Positions 24,459 to 33,371 of a DNA stretch of 64,000 bases are shown piece after piece. A program made the translations under genes and the position numbers. Under the pieces are notes generated by a model. It did not search any database. It had not been told where the DNA came from and saw only the letters and a list, made by a program, of their open reading frames with translations. Every line of letters begins with the position of its first letter. Positions within the stretch are counted from its first letter, which is position 1. Origin of the DNA: Cytophagales bacterium WSM2-2 (GTDB taxonomy: Bacteria > Bacteroidota > Bacteroidia > Cytophagales > Cyclobacteriaceae); the NCBI GenBank assembly GCA_015472025.1, contig BNHL01000001.1, positions 5,258,001 to 5,322,000 on the forward strand. Reading direction: 5' to 3'.

Positions 24459-26144
24459 TTATTGCGGTTTGGTTACTGCATTTCCATCCAGAACAACTGC
24501 GGTTTGCGCTAAAGCTCTGCCATGAAAAGAAGCACCTGTTTGAATCGTTATAGCAGTCTTTGATAGAATGACTCCTTCGAAATGCGAAGTGGTACCCAAA
24601 GTTGCCGTTCCTGCTACCTGCCAGAAAATGTTCTTGGCCAGTGCACCACCGGTTAAAGTGATGTTAACTGCATTGCTCATGGTAAGGTCACCGGCAATCT
24701 GGAAGATCCAAACGTCCGTTGCATTTCCGGAGATGGTAACATCCGAAGGTATTGTAACTGTGTTCGTCCATTTGTAAAGTCCTGGCACCAGAATTTTACC
24801 ACCGATGTTACCGGTGCCCAGCTCTGAGAAATCAGGAGAAGGACGACCAGCCGCATCATTGTAGGCAGTGATCATATTGTTCACGGCCGTAGTCAAATTA
24901 ATTGGAGTGGGAGCTGCCATGTCTGCGGCAAAGATCTTACCAGTTATTTGAGCTGATGTAGCATAGCCTGTGGCATTAGTCAATGAGAAGCCCGTAACAT
25001 ACGAAGTTGCAGCCGGGCTTAGCCCTAAGTCACCGGTGACTGCAGAACTTGAAATATTAGAGATCGCTGTTTTAGCAAGGATCACATAATCACCTGCTGA
25101 TCCAAGATCAACCACAGCCAAACCTGCTGCTGCGGCACTTGCAACTGTAAAGCTCCAGACTTTGTTAGCCGCCAATGCACTACCGGCAACATCTTTTACC
25201 TCGGTTGTTACCGTGGCAGTATAAATTGCACTAGCTGTAAGATTGGCTGAAGGAGTAAACGTTGCTGTTATTCCGGAGTACGCAACTATACCTGCTACCG
25301 CAGTGGCACCTTGTTTTACTGTAAATGTTGTAGCAGTGATTGTCGTTGCATTCATTGCTTTGCTAAAGGTTAAAGCAACCACTTTAGTTTTAATCACTCC
25401 TATTGCATTATTAATCGGGTCGGTTGAAATCACTTCAGGTAAAACAACGGTTGTGAAAGTCCAAACTTTGTTCGCCAGTATAGCGTCACCAGCCATATTT
25501 TTAGCTCCGGTTGTTACCGTTGCCGTGTAAATTGTATTTGCCGCAAGTGCCACGGTCGGGGTAAATGTTCCCGTTGTTCCGGAGTAAGCAACTGCACCAG
25601 CTACTGCTGTTGTACCTTGCTTTAAAGTAAATGTGGAAGATGTAATCGTTGAAGGATCCATCGCTCCACTGAATGTAATTGCAATGACTTTGCTTTGTGA
25701 AACAGCGGTGGCGTTGTCCAGCGGATCAGTCAGATTAGCTGCAGGCAAACCAACCGTAGTAAAAGTCCACACGTTATCTGCTGCAAGTGAACTTCCTGAT
25801 GCAGCTTTTGCCCCTTTAGTAATCGTAGCCGAATAAACGGTGCTGGCATCCAATGAGGATGTCGGGGTAAATGTCGCAGTGGTACCGGAGTACGTCACTG
25901 CACCTGCGACAACCGAAGTTCCTTTCAACAAAGTAAAAGTTGACGCAGAAATAGATACCGGACTCATTGCCGCACTGAATGAAGCGGTGATGACTGCATT
26001 ACGCTCTACACCAACCGCACTGGTTGCAGGTGTTGTAGAGCTGACTGTAGGTGTTGGGCCAGGATCCTTATTTTGATCCTTGCAGCCAACCATTATTAGC
26101 ATTGATGATAGAGCTAACAATGTGATTTTTTTGATTGTGTTCAT
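24459..26144 (-). CDS. Ice-binding (DUF3494) lipoprotein with three SbsA Ig-like domains
   Basis: The frame is open from 26204, but the ATG at 26144 gives a clear lipoprotein signal (MNTIKKITLLALSSMLIMVGC, Cys21), so 561 residues. Three Big_5/SbsA Ig-like repeats follow (about 33-130, 131-230, 231-330), each ending NxVWTFTT, then a DUF3494 ice-binding-type domain (about 345-561: YVILAKTAISNISSSAVTGDLGLSPAATSYVTGF, VWIFQIAGDLTMSNAVNITL, NIFWQVAGTATLGTTSHFEGVILS). Compared with the downstream paralogue it has one more Ig repeat. Surface display is likely; ice binding is inferred from the family only. The shared promoter lies 159 bases upstream. Confidence 0.88.
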   Translation of the reverse strand: MNTIKKITLLALSSMLIMVGCKDQNKDPGPTPTVSSTTPATSAVGVERNAVITASFSAAMSPVSISASTFTLLKGTSVVAGAVTYSGTTATFTPTSSLDASTVYSATITKGAKAASGSSLAADNVWTFTTVGLPAANLTDPLDNATAVSQSKVIAITFSGAMDPSTITSSTFTLKQGTTAVAGAVAYSGTTGTFTPTVALAANTIYTATVTTGAKNMAGDAILANKVWTFTTVVLPEVISTDPINNAIGVIKTKVVALTFSKAMNATTITATTFTVKQGATAVAGIVAYSGITATFTPSANLTASAIYTATVTTEVKDVAGSALAANKVWSFTVASAAAAGLAVVDLGSAGDYVILAKTAISNISSSAVTGDLGLSPAATSYVTGFSLTNATGYATSAQITGKIFAADMAAPTPINLTTAVNNMITAYNDAAGRPSPDFSELGTGNIGGKILVPGLYKWTNTVTIPSDVTISGNATDVWIFQIAGDLTMSNAVNITLTGGALAKNIFWQVAGTATLGTTSHFEGVILSKTAITIQTGASFHGRALAQTAVVLDGNAVTKPQ

Positions 26145-26303
26145 TTTATTTTGTTTAATTAATAGTAGTAGACCAGAATATGCTGCGAGTATTTCTCTCA
26201 GCATCAGCTATCTTAAAAAAATAGAAAGATTATGCGCCTTGCCTTGATGCAGGATCAAGGTTACTCCGCAACTTCTCAACTATTCTCTTGAAGAATAACT
26301 GAA

Positions 26304-26367
26304 CGAAGGTGGGGCTATTGGTACCGTTGAGTATTACACAAATAGGCAAGACTATTGCAAGTATTAC
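26304..26367 (-). promoter_or_regulatory. Shared stress-island promoter element, site 4 (ice-binding operon)
   Basis: Minus-strand blocks are GTAATA, TGCAAT, TGTAAT and -7-like CACCTTCG with the common spacing. Between this site and the start codon lies a 7-bp hairpin (CCTTGAT / ATCAAGG, 26242-26260) that would be in the long leader (159 bases from box to ATG). Confidence 0.65.
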
Positions 26368-26391
26368 AGATACCTGCCTTTGACTATATGC

Positions 26392-26961
26392 TTATGAAGG
26401 GATTTGCTTGACCGGTGATGCTGATTCAAAGCTTTCGATCAGCAGGCTTAATTTATCGTCCTTTAGTTGAAGGTCTTGTAATGACTTTAATACCATCGCT
26501 TGATTTTCAAGTACCTGTTGAAGTTGCTGCTCGATCAATACGGTGATCGATTGATGAAGTGCAAGGATTTCATTTTCTACTTTCAGATTTACGGCCAGCT
26601 TCTTGCTGTTTTTCAGCCCATTCCGATGTTGGCTCATCATAATGAACGGTGCCTGAACAGCCGCAATGCCTGCCAATAGAAAGGTCATCAGTAAAAATGG
26701 GAATGGATCAAAGCGATATTTCACTGACACAAACGAATTAAACAAGACCCAGGCAATAACCACTGTCGTAAACAATAAAATGGGTGCCCAACTGCTCCCT
26801 ATGTTAAAAACGATGTCAGAGAGTTTTTCTCCAGCTGTCCGGCTCTCTTCTTCTGGAGTCAGGTGATTTTTACCTATTGTTTTTGCCTTATGAACCGTAT
26901 CAACAACAGCCTGGTGCAATTGCTTTACCTTCTCGTTCTGAAGAATATTGAGATTTTTCAT
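26392..26961 (-). CDS. DUF1003 membrane protein
   Basis: This 189-residue protein has two transmembrane helices (about 54-73 and 84-105) with the motifs WAPILLFTTVVIAWVLFNSF and FPFLLMTFLLAGIAAVQAPFIMMSQHR, the latter diagnostic of DUF1003, followed by a coiled-coil-like tail (VENEILALHQSITVLIEQQLQQVLENQ). The function of DUF1003 is unknown. It is the last gene of the operon that begins at 30823, 19 bases after mlaD. Confidence 0.88.
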   Translation of the reverse strand: MKNLNILQNEKVKQLHQAVVDTVHKAKTIGKNHLTPEEESRTAGEKLSDIVFNIGSSWAPILLFTTVVIAWVLFNSFVSVKYRFDPFPFLLMTFLLAGIAAVQAPFIMMSQHRNGLKNSKKLAVNLKVENEILALHQSITVLIEQQLQQVLENQAMVLKSLQDLQLKDDKLSLLIESFESASPVKQIPS

Positions 26962-26980
26962 AGGGAGAAAACAGGCTGTT

Positions 26981-27673
26981 TCATTTTTTATCCTTCGTCT
27001 TATCAGCAGCCGCTTTCTTTTTTAAATATCCCCGCAAAAGAAAACTATGACTTGCTGCATCCATGTTTTGTTTAAATCCTCCTGCACCTTGTCTTATGTT
27101 AAGAATAGCTGCATCCAAATTTTCAGCGAAAATGCTATCCATTAGTAACATCCCTATTGTTCCTTTTCCATCGCGAACGTTTTTCAGAATGGCAGAAAGA
27201 TCTCCTGTTATATTAGCAGCGTTGTCGCTTGTTACTTTTAGTTTGAACATGATTTCGTCCAGGTCGACCTGGCGGGTAGTTCGTATAACGTCATTGTTTT
27301 CCAATTCCTTCTGTCCCGGAGTTCCGGGAATAATCACAATTATTTTACTGCCCATGAGCCCATCCGATCCAATCATGGCGATTGCGTTCTTCTTAATAAA
27401 CTGCCGGGAGTTCTCTACGATCTGCATATCTACGCGAACAGTTGAATCGGTGACCTGTTCAATGTCTTCGATGATGCCAACATTAATGCCAGAGAATCGT
27501 ACGTTATTACCTATTTGGAGGCCGCTGATATCGAGGAATACTCCGCTCACGTGAAATGTGCTACTGAACAGCTTTTGGCGCTGCCCGATAAAATAAATGC
27601 CGACAATAAATATGGTGATCGTTACAGAGACAAACACTCCGAGTCTTATCTGATTTTTTGATTTCTTTTCCAT
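26981..27673 (-). CDS. mlaD: MlaD-like MCE-domain lipid-transport protein
   Basis: The 230-residue protein has a single N-terminal membrane anchor (about 9-28) and an MCE domain (VSGVFLDISGLQIGNNVRFSGINVGIIEDIE, then LMGSKIIVIIPGTPGQKELENNDVI). MCE proteins form hexameric rings that bind phospholipids for transport between the membranes. Together with MlaF and MlaE in the next two genes it forms a minimal inner-membrane transporter; no mlaB or mlaC is present, as is usual in Bacteroidota. Confidence 0.9.
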   Translation of the reverse strand: MEKKSKNQIRLGVFVSVTITIFIVGIYFIGQRQKLFSSTFHVSGVFLDISGLQIGNNVRFSGINVGIIEDIEQVTDSTVRVDMQIVENSRQFIKKNAIAMIGSDGLMGSKIIVIIPGTPGQKELENNDVIRTTRQVDLDEIMFKLKVTSDNAANITGDLSAILKNVRDGKGTIGMLLMDSIFAENLDAAILNIRQGAGGFKQNMDAASHSFLLRGYLKKKAAADKTKDKK

Positions 27674-27681
27674 GCTATTTT

Positions 27682-28410
27682 TTAGTTAAAGAATGAGCGT
27701 ACCCACTCGTCTTTTGATTCTGATAATTCTTTGTATGTCCCTTCGGCAAAAGGAGCTCCGTCTTTTATGATAATCATTCTATTCGATGTGATCCGTGCGC
27801 ATTCAACATCGTGGGTGATGATTACCGATGCCGCTCCATACTTCTTCTGAACTTCCATGATCAATCCGCTGATTTCCTTTGATGTGATCGGATCCAGTCC
27901 GGTAGTCGGCTCGTCATAAAATATTATTTCGGGTTTCAGTATCAACGTACGTGCTAACCCAACCCGCTTTCGCATTCCTCCCGAAAGCTCCGATGGCATT
28001 TTATCAACAGCGTCTGCTAACCCCACGTTAGTCAAAGCTTCGTTGACTAACGCATCGATTTCATCTTTATCGAGTTTACCATGACCGCCACGCAGAGGGA
28101 ATTCAAGATTTTCTCTCACCGACATGGAGTCATAAAGCGCTGCACTCTGAAAAAGAAAGCCTACTTTTTTTCGTAACCTGTTCAAATCTTCATCTTTCAG
28201 GTCTGCAATATTTTCACCCAGCAGAACAATCTCTCCGCCATCCGGCTCAATCAAGCCAACTAAACATTTGATAAGAACGGATTTACCACTTCCCGACTTT
28301 CCGAATAGAACCAGGTTTTCACCTTTGTCCACTTTCAAGCTGATATCGTTCAGTATTTGCCTGGTGTCAAATGACTTTGACATGTGTTTTATTTCGGCCG
28401 CTGTTTCCAT
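27682..28410 (-). CDS. mlaF: MlaF-like ABC transporter ATP-binding protein
   Basis: The 242-residue ATPase has Walker A GKSGSGKS, Q-loop LFQSAAL, signature LSGGMRKRVGLAR, Walker B PEIIFYDEPTTGLDP and a His switch in IITHDVECA. This combination with the LSGGM-type signature and the MCE neighbour identifies the MlaF/Ttg2A class that powers phospholipid trafficking. Gaps to its neighbours are 8 and 4 bases. Confidence 0.92.
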   Translation of the reverse strand: METAAEIKHMSKSFDTRQILNDISLKVDKGENLVLFGKSGSGKSVLIKCLVGLIEPDGGEIVLLGENIADLKDEDLNRLRKKVGFLFQSAALYDSMSVRENLEFPLRGGHGKLDKDEIDALVNEALTNVGLADAVDKMPSELSGGMRKRVGLARTLILKPEIIFYDEPTTGLDPITSKEISGLIMEVQKKYGAASVIITHDVECARITSNRMIIIKDGAPFAEGTYKELSESKDEWVRSFFN

Positions 28411-28414
28411 CGTA

Positions 28415-29245
28415 TTATATAAACAAACTTGTCATTTGAACCGCGATCATGTCAAGAATGAATATTGCTAACGACCCTTGCACCACGGCAGCATTAGAGG
28501 CCACTCCTACTCCTTCCGTGCCCTGAGCTGCATGATAGCCTCTATAGCAGCCGATTAGTCCCACCACAAATCCAAAGAAAAAAGTCTTAATTAAAGACGG
28601 AAAGACATCACTGAAAGAAAGCTTTGCAAAAACCTCCAAAAAGAAAAGATGAAAGCTGACATCGCCTTTTAGATTAACTCCGATGTAGGCACCATAAAGA
28701 GAAATCACATCGGCAAGTATGACCAACGCAGGAAGCATCAGCGTAGTTGCCATCATTCGCGTCACAACTAAATACTTGAATGGGTTAACTCCTGAAACCT
28801 CCATGGCGTCAATCTGCTCAGTCACTTTCATAGAGGCCAGTTCAGCACCAATGCCAGACCCGACTTTACCCGCAAAAATCAGGGCTGTAATTACAGGGCC
28901 AATTTCCCGGATGATAGAAACAGCAACCATTGCCGGCAGCCATGACTCAGCTCCAAACTCAGCAAGAGTGGGCCGTGATTGAATCGTTAATACGAGCCCC
29001 ATAATAAATCCGGTAATGGCTACCAGGGGCAATGACTTATATCCAATCAAATAAGCCTGCTTAAGAAATTCATTGATCTCATATGGACGTCTGACGGCCT
29101 CTCTAAAAAAGCGAAAAGCAAATAATGTTAGTCGTGCGATCTCCTCTAAGAAACCTCGTAACAATTGAACATAGAGATTTACCGATGGTTTGATAACCCC
29201 TCTCTTAATTACTTCAAGAGCTTTTCCTTTCAAATCAATCGTCAT
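28415..29245 (-). CDS. mlaE: MlaE-like phospholipid ABC transporter permease
   Basis: The 276-residue permease carries the MlaE-family pattern of five or six membrane helices with ALPLVAITGFIMGLVL-like, GSGIGAELASMKVTEQIDAMEVSGVNPFKYLVVTRM and FFFGFVVGLIGCYRGYHAAQGTEGVGVASNAAVV, which are the conserved cytoplasmic and C-terminal segments. It overlaps the AI-2E gene by four bases, so the two are cotranslated. Confidence 0.93.
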   Translation of the reverse strand: MTIDLKGKALEVIKRGVIKPSVNLYVQLLRGFLEEIARLTLFAFRFFREAVRRPYEINEFLKQAYLIGYKSLPLVAITGFIMGLVLTIQSRPTLAEFGAESWLPAMVAVSIIREIGPVITALIFAGKVGSGIGAELASMKVTEQIDAMEVSGVNPFKYLVVTRMMATTLMLPALVILADVISLYGAYIGVNLKGDVSFHLFFLEVFAKLSFSDVFPSLIKTFFFGFVVGLIGCYRGYHAAQGTEGVGVASNAAVVQGSLAIFILDMIAVQMTSLFI

Positions 29246-30345
29246 GCCTGTGTATTTTTGATTTTACCCATTTTTAGAAATGAAAACTTGGAAGTGGTTG
29301 GGACAATGTTTCCTAAGAGGAACCCCCAGGGTTTTAGTGGATCAATGTGATCAAAAATAACTTTCATGATTGCCGTTAGAGGAATAGAGAGAAACATCCC
29401 TGGAATCCCCCAAAAAGCTCCGCCAATTAGAACCGCGATAACCGAAATGAGCGCATTCAGTTGTACACGCGAAGCAACAATCTTTGGAATGACATAATGG
29501 TTATCTATGAACTGAATAATAATATAGACGATGAAAACCAGCAAAGGATAAATCAAAGAGTCCTTCGTTATAAATGCAATGAGCATTGGTAACGCAATAG
29601 CAGTAATTCCGCCTAAATAGGGAATGACGTTAAGAATAGCACCTGTAATCCCGAGGATGATAGCATAGTCAATCCCTATCAGTAAAAGCCCCGTTGAATT
29701 CAGCGTAGCAACGATGATCATCTCAAAGAAAAGACCAACCAAATAGCTCTGAATGATTTTTTTCGAACCTGCCAATACTTCGACAACGGTAATATGATGT
29801 TCAGACTTAAAAAGCCTGTGGATAAATTCTAATAAAAGAGGTTTATAGTATAGAATCATGAATAGGTAAACAGGTAGCAACGTTCCGATCACCAGCATCC
29901 GTCCCACTTCTGAAAGCGTTTCTCCAATTCCTAAATTCCCGATAGCATCGTTCTGTGTGTCCTTTATCCATGCATTAATACTTGTTTCGCGAATTCCGAA
30001 TTTGTCAGACATCCAGTGAAGCAATTGAGTGCTTGTGAGAATAAATTTTGCCTTTAGCTGAGGATATGTTTCAGTAAACAATGTGATCTGGGCAGACACC
30101 ACATAGATTGCAGTCAGCATCAACAAAATGGCAAGAAGAACCGCGAGAGAAATGGAAACGATTTTATTAATGTTCTTACCTAGTAAGTAATTGACCAATG
30201 GGTTCAACAGAATAGCAATCATCGTAGCATATAGAATTGGTATGATGATGTGCTGCCCGACATAAAGCGCCAGCCCTATAGCAAATGCACTTATAAGAAT
30301 CAATGCTGTTTTCCCATAAAAAGGTATTTCAAAAGAATTGTTCAT
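29242..30345 (-). CDS. AI-2E-family transporter (TqsA/PerM-like)
   Basis: The 367-residue integral membrane protein has about seven or eight hydrophobic helices and the family pattern (IIPILYATMIAILLNPLVNYL, YVVSAQITLFTE, GAILNVIPYLGGITAIALP, IIQFIDNHYVIPKIVASRVQLNALISVIAVLIGGAFWGIPGMFLSIPL). Members export AI-2, work in Na+/H+ exchange or have no known substrate; the substrate here is not known. Its overlap with mlaE suggests a lipid- or envelope-related role, but that is inference. Confidence 0.87.
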   Translation of the reverse strand: MNNSFEIPFYGKTALILISAFAIGLALYVGQHIIIPILYATMIAILLNPLVNYLLGKNINKIVSISLAVLLAILLMLTAIYVVSAQITLFTETYPQLKAKFILTSTQLLHWMSDKFGIRETSINAWIKDTQNDAIGNLGIGETLSEVGRMLVIGTLLPVYLFMILYYKPLLLEFIHRLFKSEHHITVVEVLAGSKKIIQSYLVGLFFEMIIVATLNSTGLLLIGIDYAIILGITGAILNVIPYLGGITAIALPMLIAFITKDSLIYPLLVFIVYIIIQFIDNHYVIPKIVASRVQLNALISVIAVLIGGAFWGIPGMFLSIPLTAIMKVIFDHIDPLKPWGFLLGNIVPTTSKFSFLKMGKIKNTQA

Positions 30346-30376
30346 TTGTTAATCTCAAGTTTGAAGCAACCTACTT

Positions 30377-30823
30377 TTATTGATTTGATATATTATCTGG
30401 CAAATCATCAAGTGACTTAGACAGTTCTTTCATCTCATGACCGAATTCTTTCTTGAATGATACCCATTTCACTTTCCCTTCACCCTTGTATGAGCCAATT
30501 CTCCTTTTCAAAATGTTATTCCTGTCCTTCAGTTTCAGAAGCTTAGATTGATAGAATATTGTTGTCACTCCTTCGTTATTGGCTTTTATCCTTGAGATAA
30601 AGGAAGATAGTTTTTTACTATTGACACTAATTTTCTTTGAAGCCTCTCTTTTATAATTGCTGATATCTTTGGAGTAATCACTATTGCTATTGATAAAATC
30701 CGTTGCTCCGCTTTTATTATTTTCAATAACTCTCTTTTCATCAGGTGTGTGATGACTTGAAAAAATGATAACAGCAGATATGCAAAGTATAATCATCAAG
30801 AAAAACAATTCTTTAAATTTCAT
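30377..30823 (-). CDS. Hypothetical membrane-anchored/secreted protein, first gene of the Mla operon
   Basis: This 148-residue protein has a hydrophobic N-terminal segment (about 4-22, LFFLMIILCISAVIIFSSHH) that could be an uncleaved anchor, followed by a highly charged Lys/Ser-rich helical part (NYKREASKKISVNSKKLSSFISRIKANNEG, DRNNILKRRIGSYKGEGKVKWVSFKKEFGHEMKELSKSLDDLP). I do not recognise a family. It sits 31 bases before the AI-2E gene and is preceded by the shared promoter. Confidence 0.72.
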   Translation of the reverse strand: MKFKELFFLMIILCISAVIIFSSHHTPDEKRVIENNKSGATDFINSNSDYSKDISNYKREASKKISVNSKKLSSFISRIKANNEGVTTIFYQSKLLKLKDRNNILKRRIGSYKGEGKVKWVSFKKEFGHEMKELSKSLDDLPDNISNQ

Positions 30824-30893
30824 TTAGAGTAATTTTTAAATACTGAAGCCTGTTGGGCATCTGTGCTCATACGCTAAGCTCAACTGGTTTTTG

Positions 30894-30957
30894 CAAAGGA
30901 CAGAACTCCTGATCAGATAAGAGTTACACACTTACGCAGAAGTCTTACATATATTCC
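30894..30957 (-). promoter_or_regulatory. Shared stress-island promoter element, site 5 (hypothetical-AI-2E-Mla operon)
   Basis: Minus-strand blocks are GGAATA, TGTAAG, TGTAAC and -7-like GTCCTTTG. The first block is the weakest match of all sites; the spacing is exact. The box lies 70 bases upstream of the start at 30823. Confidence 0.6.
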
Positions 30958-30990
30958 ATATGCCAGGTTCTGTGCAAACTCCATCGATCT

Positions 30991-31054
30991 GTGAATAGTG
31001 CAATACAATCTTTGGATTGCGTAATATCAAAGAATGCATTAAAGTTCATCTTTC
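30991..31054 (+). promoter_or_regulatory. Shared stress-island promoter element, site 6 (Omp85-like gene)
   Basis: Plus-strand blocks are GTGAAT, TGCAAT, CGTAAT and -7-like CATCTTTC with the common spacing. The box lies 95 bases upstream of the start at 31150. Confidence 0.65.
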
Positions 31055-31149
31055 GCATAGTGCCTGATTGTCTATTCTACTCCAGGGTTGAATCGATAAC
31101 CTTAATCATCAGGCATCTCTAAAAAAAGCAGCAAAGAACCTCAAGAGGA

Positions 31150-33000
31150 ATGAACCGATTGCTCAGATCGAAATCGTTTTGCATTGCAAAAGGCGGTTGC
31201 CTTTGGCTATTGGTGATTTTACTTTGTTACAACATTGCATGCGCGCAGAAAAAAGATTCCTCATACCTGGAAAAGTGGGTCAACTCCCGTAAGAATGTCA
31301 AAAAACTGCTTGGAATGATTACACGGGAGCCTGAGGCCGATCTATCCCCCTTTCTTGTAAAAAGCGAGGATGCCTATCTGAAGTATGAAGGCAAGATCAT
31401 CAGGCACATAATTTTAAAGCGCATTGGTTTTGAAAAAATGGTAGTTGATACTTCTCGCAATCTTCAGAGTGCAATAGCAAAGACGGCAAACCGACTTCAT
31501 ACTAACTCAAGAGAGGTCACCATACGGAACAACCTGTTTGTGCGGGAAGGCAAACCATTAAATCCTTATCGTCTCGCTGACAACGAGCGCCTGCTTCGAA
31601 ACTTAAATTTTATTATGGATGCAAGGATCTTTGTGAAATCCGTTTCCAAAAACTCAGACTCAGTTGATCTACTTGTTGTCACGCGGGACATATTTAGTCT
31701 GAGTGGAGCTCTCGCAGTTAACTTACCAACTAAGTATCAGTTTAGTCTTCAGGACGTCAATTTCGCAGGACTTGGCCAGCACGTTCAATTTGGTCAGGTC
31801 TTCGACCTTAATCGAAACCCCCATTATGGTTACGAAGGTTTTTATCAAGTCATTAACATCAAAGGGAGTTTTGTCGATGCTTCACTTGGGTACACCAACC
31901 TCAACAGTGGAGTTAGCACCGGCCACGAAAATGAAAATTCATTCTATTTCAAATTAAGCAGGGCCTTGTATCAGCCGTTTGCTCGTTTGGCAGGAGCCAT
32001 AGAGTTAAGTGATAATGTTTCAAAAAATGTTTTTAAAAAACCGGACAGCATCTTTGCTCAATACAGCTATCGAGTCCAGGATTATTGGCTTGGTTATTCA
32101 TTTGGATATAAAAAATTGCCGAATGATCTGCAAGAAAATCGAAAACGCAAGTTTATCGCATTGCGCGGCTTTGAGCAAAACTTCAGGAATGTCATTCATA
32201 CGGAACTGACTGAACCAGATCGCTTTGTCTACCGAAACATAGCATCTGTGCTGGCTCAACTTACTTTTTTTCGTCAGGATTTTTATAAGACGCAATATGT
32301 ATTGGGATTTGGGAGAACGGAAGACATTCCGTATGGTTATCGTATCTCCTTCACTATGGGATTGGAAAAAGAGCTGGGAATAAAGAGGCCTTATTTGGGA
32401 AGTGAACTGTTCTATAATATCATCAGGCCAACGGGAACTATACTATCCTACAGTACAAAGATTGCTACTTACGTGAGTAACCGAAAAACTGAAGACGTAT
32501 TCGTTTCGCTGGATTTCACCAGGTACAGCAAAATCTATAGAATGGGTAAAATGATCGTGCGCCATCAATCGATTTTCGGGTATGCCGCATTGGTCAACCA
32601 AAGTGTGAAGAGAGGGGTTGACATTCGGGATGGGAATGGAATTCTCGGTTTCATGCCCGACAGCCTGGTTGGATTTCAGCGTGCTACGATAAGTCAGGAA
32701 GTAACGATGTTCACTCCCTGGAAAATGCTGGGGTTTCGGATGGCGCCTGTAGCGCGAGTTGACCTGGCGTTGATAAAAATAACCAAGGGATTATTTCAGG
32801 CGCAAAATTTCTTCTCGGGGTTTTCTCTTGGTTTAAGAGCGCGTAATGAAAATCTCATATTCAATACCGTTGAAGCAAGGCTATTTTATTATCCGAAAAT
32901 AGTGGAGCGCATCGATCACTTCCGGTTTAATATCACAACAAATTTTCGAATCAGGTACTCTACGAATTTGGTGAACAAGCCGTCTACTGTGTTTCAATAA
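31150..33000 (+). CDS. Omp85-like barrel with a POTRA-type N-terminal part
   Basis: This 616-residue protein has a signal peptide ending near CAQ (residue 33), an N-terminal POTRA-like part (YEGKIIRHIILKRIGFEKMVVDTSRNLQ, NNLFVREGKPLNPYRLADNERLLRNLNFIMDARIFVK) and a long beta-barrel (from about 190, YQFSLQDVNFAGLGQHVQFGQVF to the end, including FNTVEARLFYYPKIVERIDHFRFNITTNFRIRYS). The two motifs resemble the BamA/Omp85 superfamily (POTRA strand KYEGKIIRHI, NLNF turn), but BamA's conserved VRGF loop is not evident. It could be a secreted-protein or lipid channel; the function is unknown. Confidence 0.7.
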   Translation: MNRLLRSKSFCIAKGGCLWLLVILLCYNIACAQKKDSSYLEKWVNSRKNVKKLLGMITREPEADLSPFLVKSEDAYLKYEGKIIRHIILKRIGFEKMVVDTSRNLQSAIAKTANRLHTNSREVTIRNNLFVREGKPLNPYRLADNERLLRNLNFIMDARIFVKSVSKNSDSVDLLVVTRDIFSLSGALAVNLPTKYQFSLQDVNFAGLGQHVQFGQVFDLNRNPHYGYEGFYQVINIKGSFVDASLGYTNLNSGVSTGHENENSFYFKLSRALYQPFARLAGAIELSDNVSKNVFKKPDSIFAQYSYRVQDYWLGYSFGYKKLPNDLQENRKRKFIALRGFEQNFRNVIHTELTEPDRFVYRNIASVLAQLTFFRQDFYKTQYVLGFGRTEDIPYGYRISFTMGLEKELGIKRPYLGSELFYNIIRPTGTILSYSTKIATYVSNRKTEDVFVSLDFTRYSKIYRMGKMIVRHQSIFGYAALVNQSVKRGVDIRDGNGILGFMPDSLVGFQRATISQEVTMFTPWKMLGFRMAPVARVDLALIKITKGLFQAQNFFSGFSLGLRARNENLIFNTVEARLFYYPKIVERIDHFRFNITTNFRIRYSTNLVNKPSTVFQ

Positions 33001-33034
33001 AGGTGAGGTGATTCAAAATATCTTGATCAAAGGA

Positions 33035-33054
33035 AGAGCGGGCCACCCCGCTCT
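33035..33054 (+). terminator. Hairpin after the Omp85-like gene
   Basis: An 8-bp GC-rich stem (AGAGCGGG / CCCGCTCT) with a 4-nt loop lies 35 bases after the stop. No T run follows, so it may be a stabilising 3' end rather than a classical intrinsic terminator. Confidence 0.45.
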
Positions 33055-33115
33055 CCTAACCTAACCCCTGAACTATTAACCCCAAATCTTTAAATGTTAT
33101 GGCCAAGCAAGAATA

Positions 33116-33334
33116 TCATCGCTTAAGCTTGCCGCTTCTAATTACTAGAAGGCCGATCACAACCAGCACTACGCCAGCCACAGGTGACCATTGAATCGGG
33201 TGATTCACTTCTCTGCGGATATCAATCGGGCCAATTTCAACTACATTCTTTAAAGTGATGAAATTGAATCCGGTGTAAACGAACATCATGATTCCAGTTA
33301 TAATAAGGGCAAATCCGAGAGCTGTTTTTTTCAT
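33116..33334 (-). CDS. Small DUF3185-like two-helix membrane protein
   Basis: The 72-residue protein has two transmembrane helices (about 6-26 and 47-67) joined by a short polar loop (NVVEIGPIDIRREVNHPIQW) and ends GKLKR. It resembles the small membrane protein at 40451-40684 (both have MKK-x-ALG/III start and a PVAG/PLIGAV-like second helix). The function is unknown. It is 37 bases downstream of the His-rich gene and probably cotranscribed. Confidence 0.75.
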   Translation of the reverse strand: MKKTALGFALIITGIMMFVYTGFNFITLKNVVEIGPIDIRREVNHPIQWSPVAGVVLVVIGLLVIRSGKLKR

Positions 33335-33371
33335 TGTTTTTCACGGAGCGATTCATTTCAAAACTTTGACT

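Larger units (their letters stand above)
30824..31149. other. Divergent intergenic region with two back-to-back shared promoters
   Basis: It contains a minus-strand copy (30894-30957) and a plus-strand copy (30991-31054) of the shared element, with 33 bases between the two 35-bp operators, and no gene. Both flanking operons should therefore respond to the same regulator. Confidence 0.6.

Noticed and set aside
22935-26076. Long plus-strand ORFs over the ice-binding genes
   Set aside because: They are shadows produced by the Thr/Ala-rich repetitive sequence; the minus-strand frames carry signals, Ig and DUF3494 domains.
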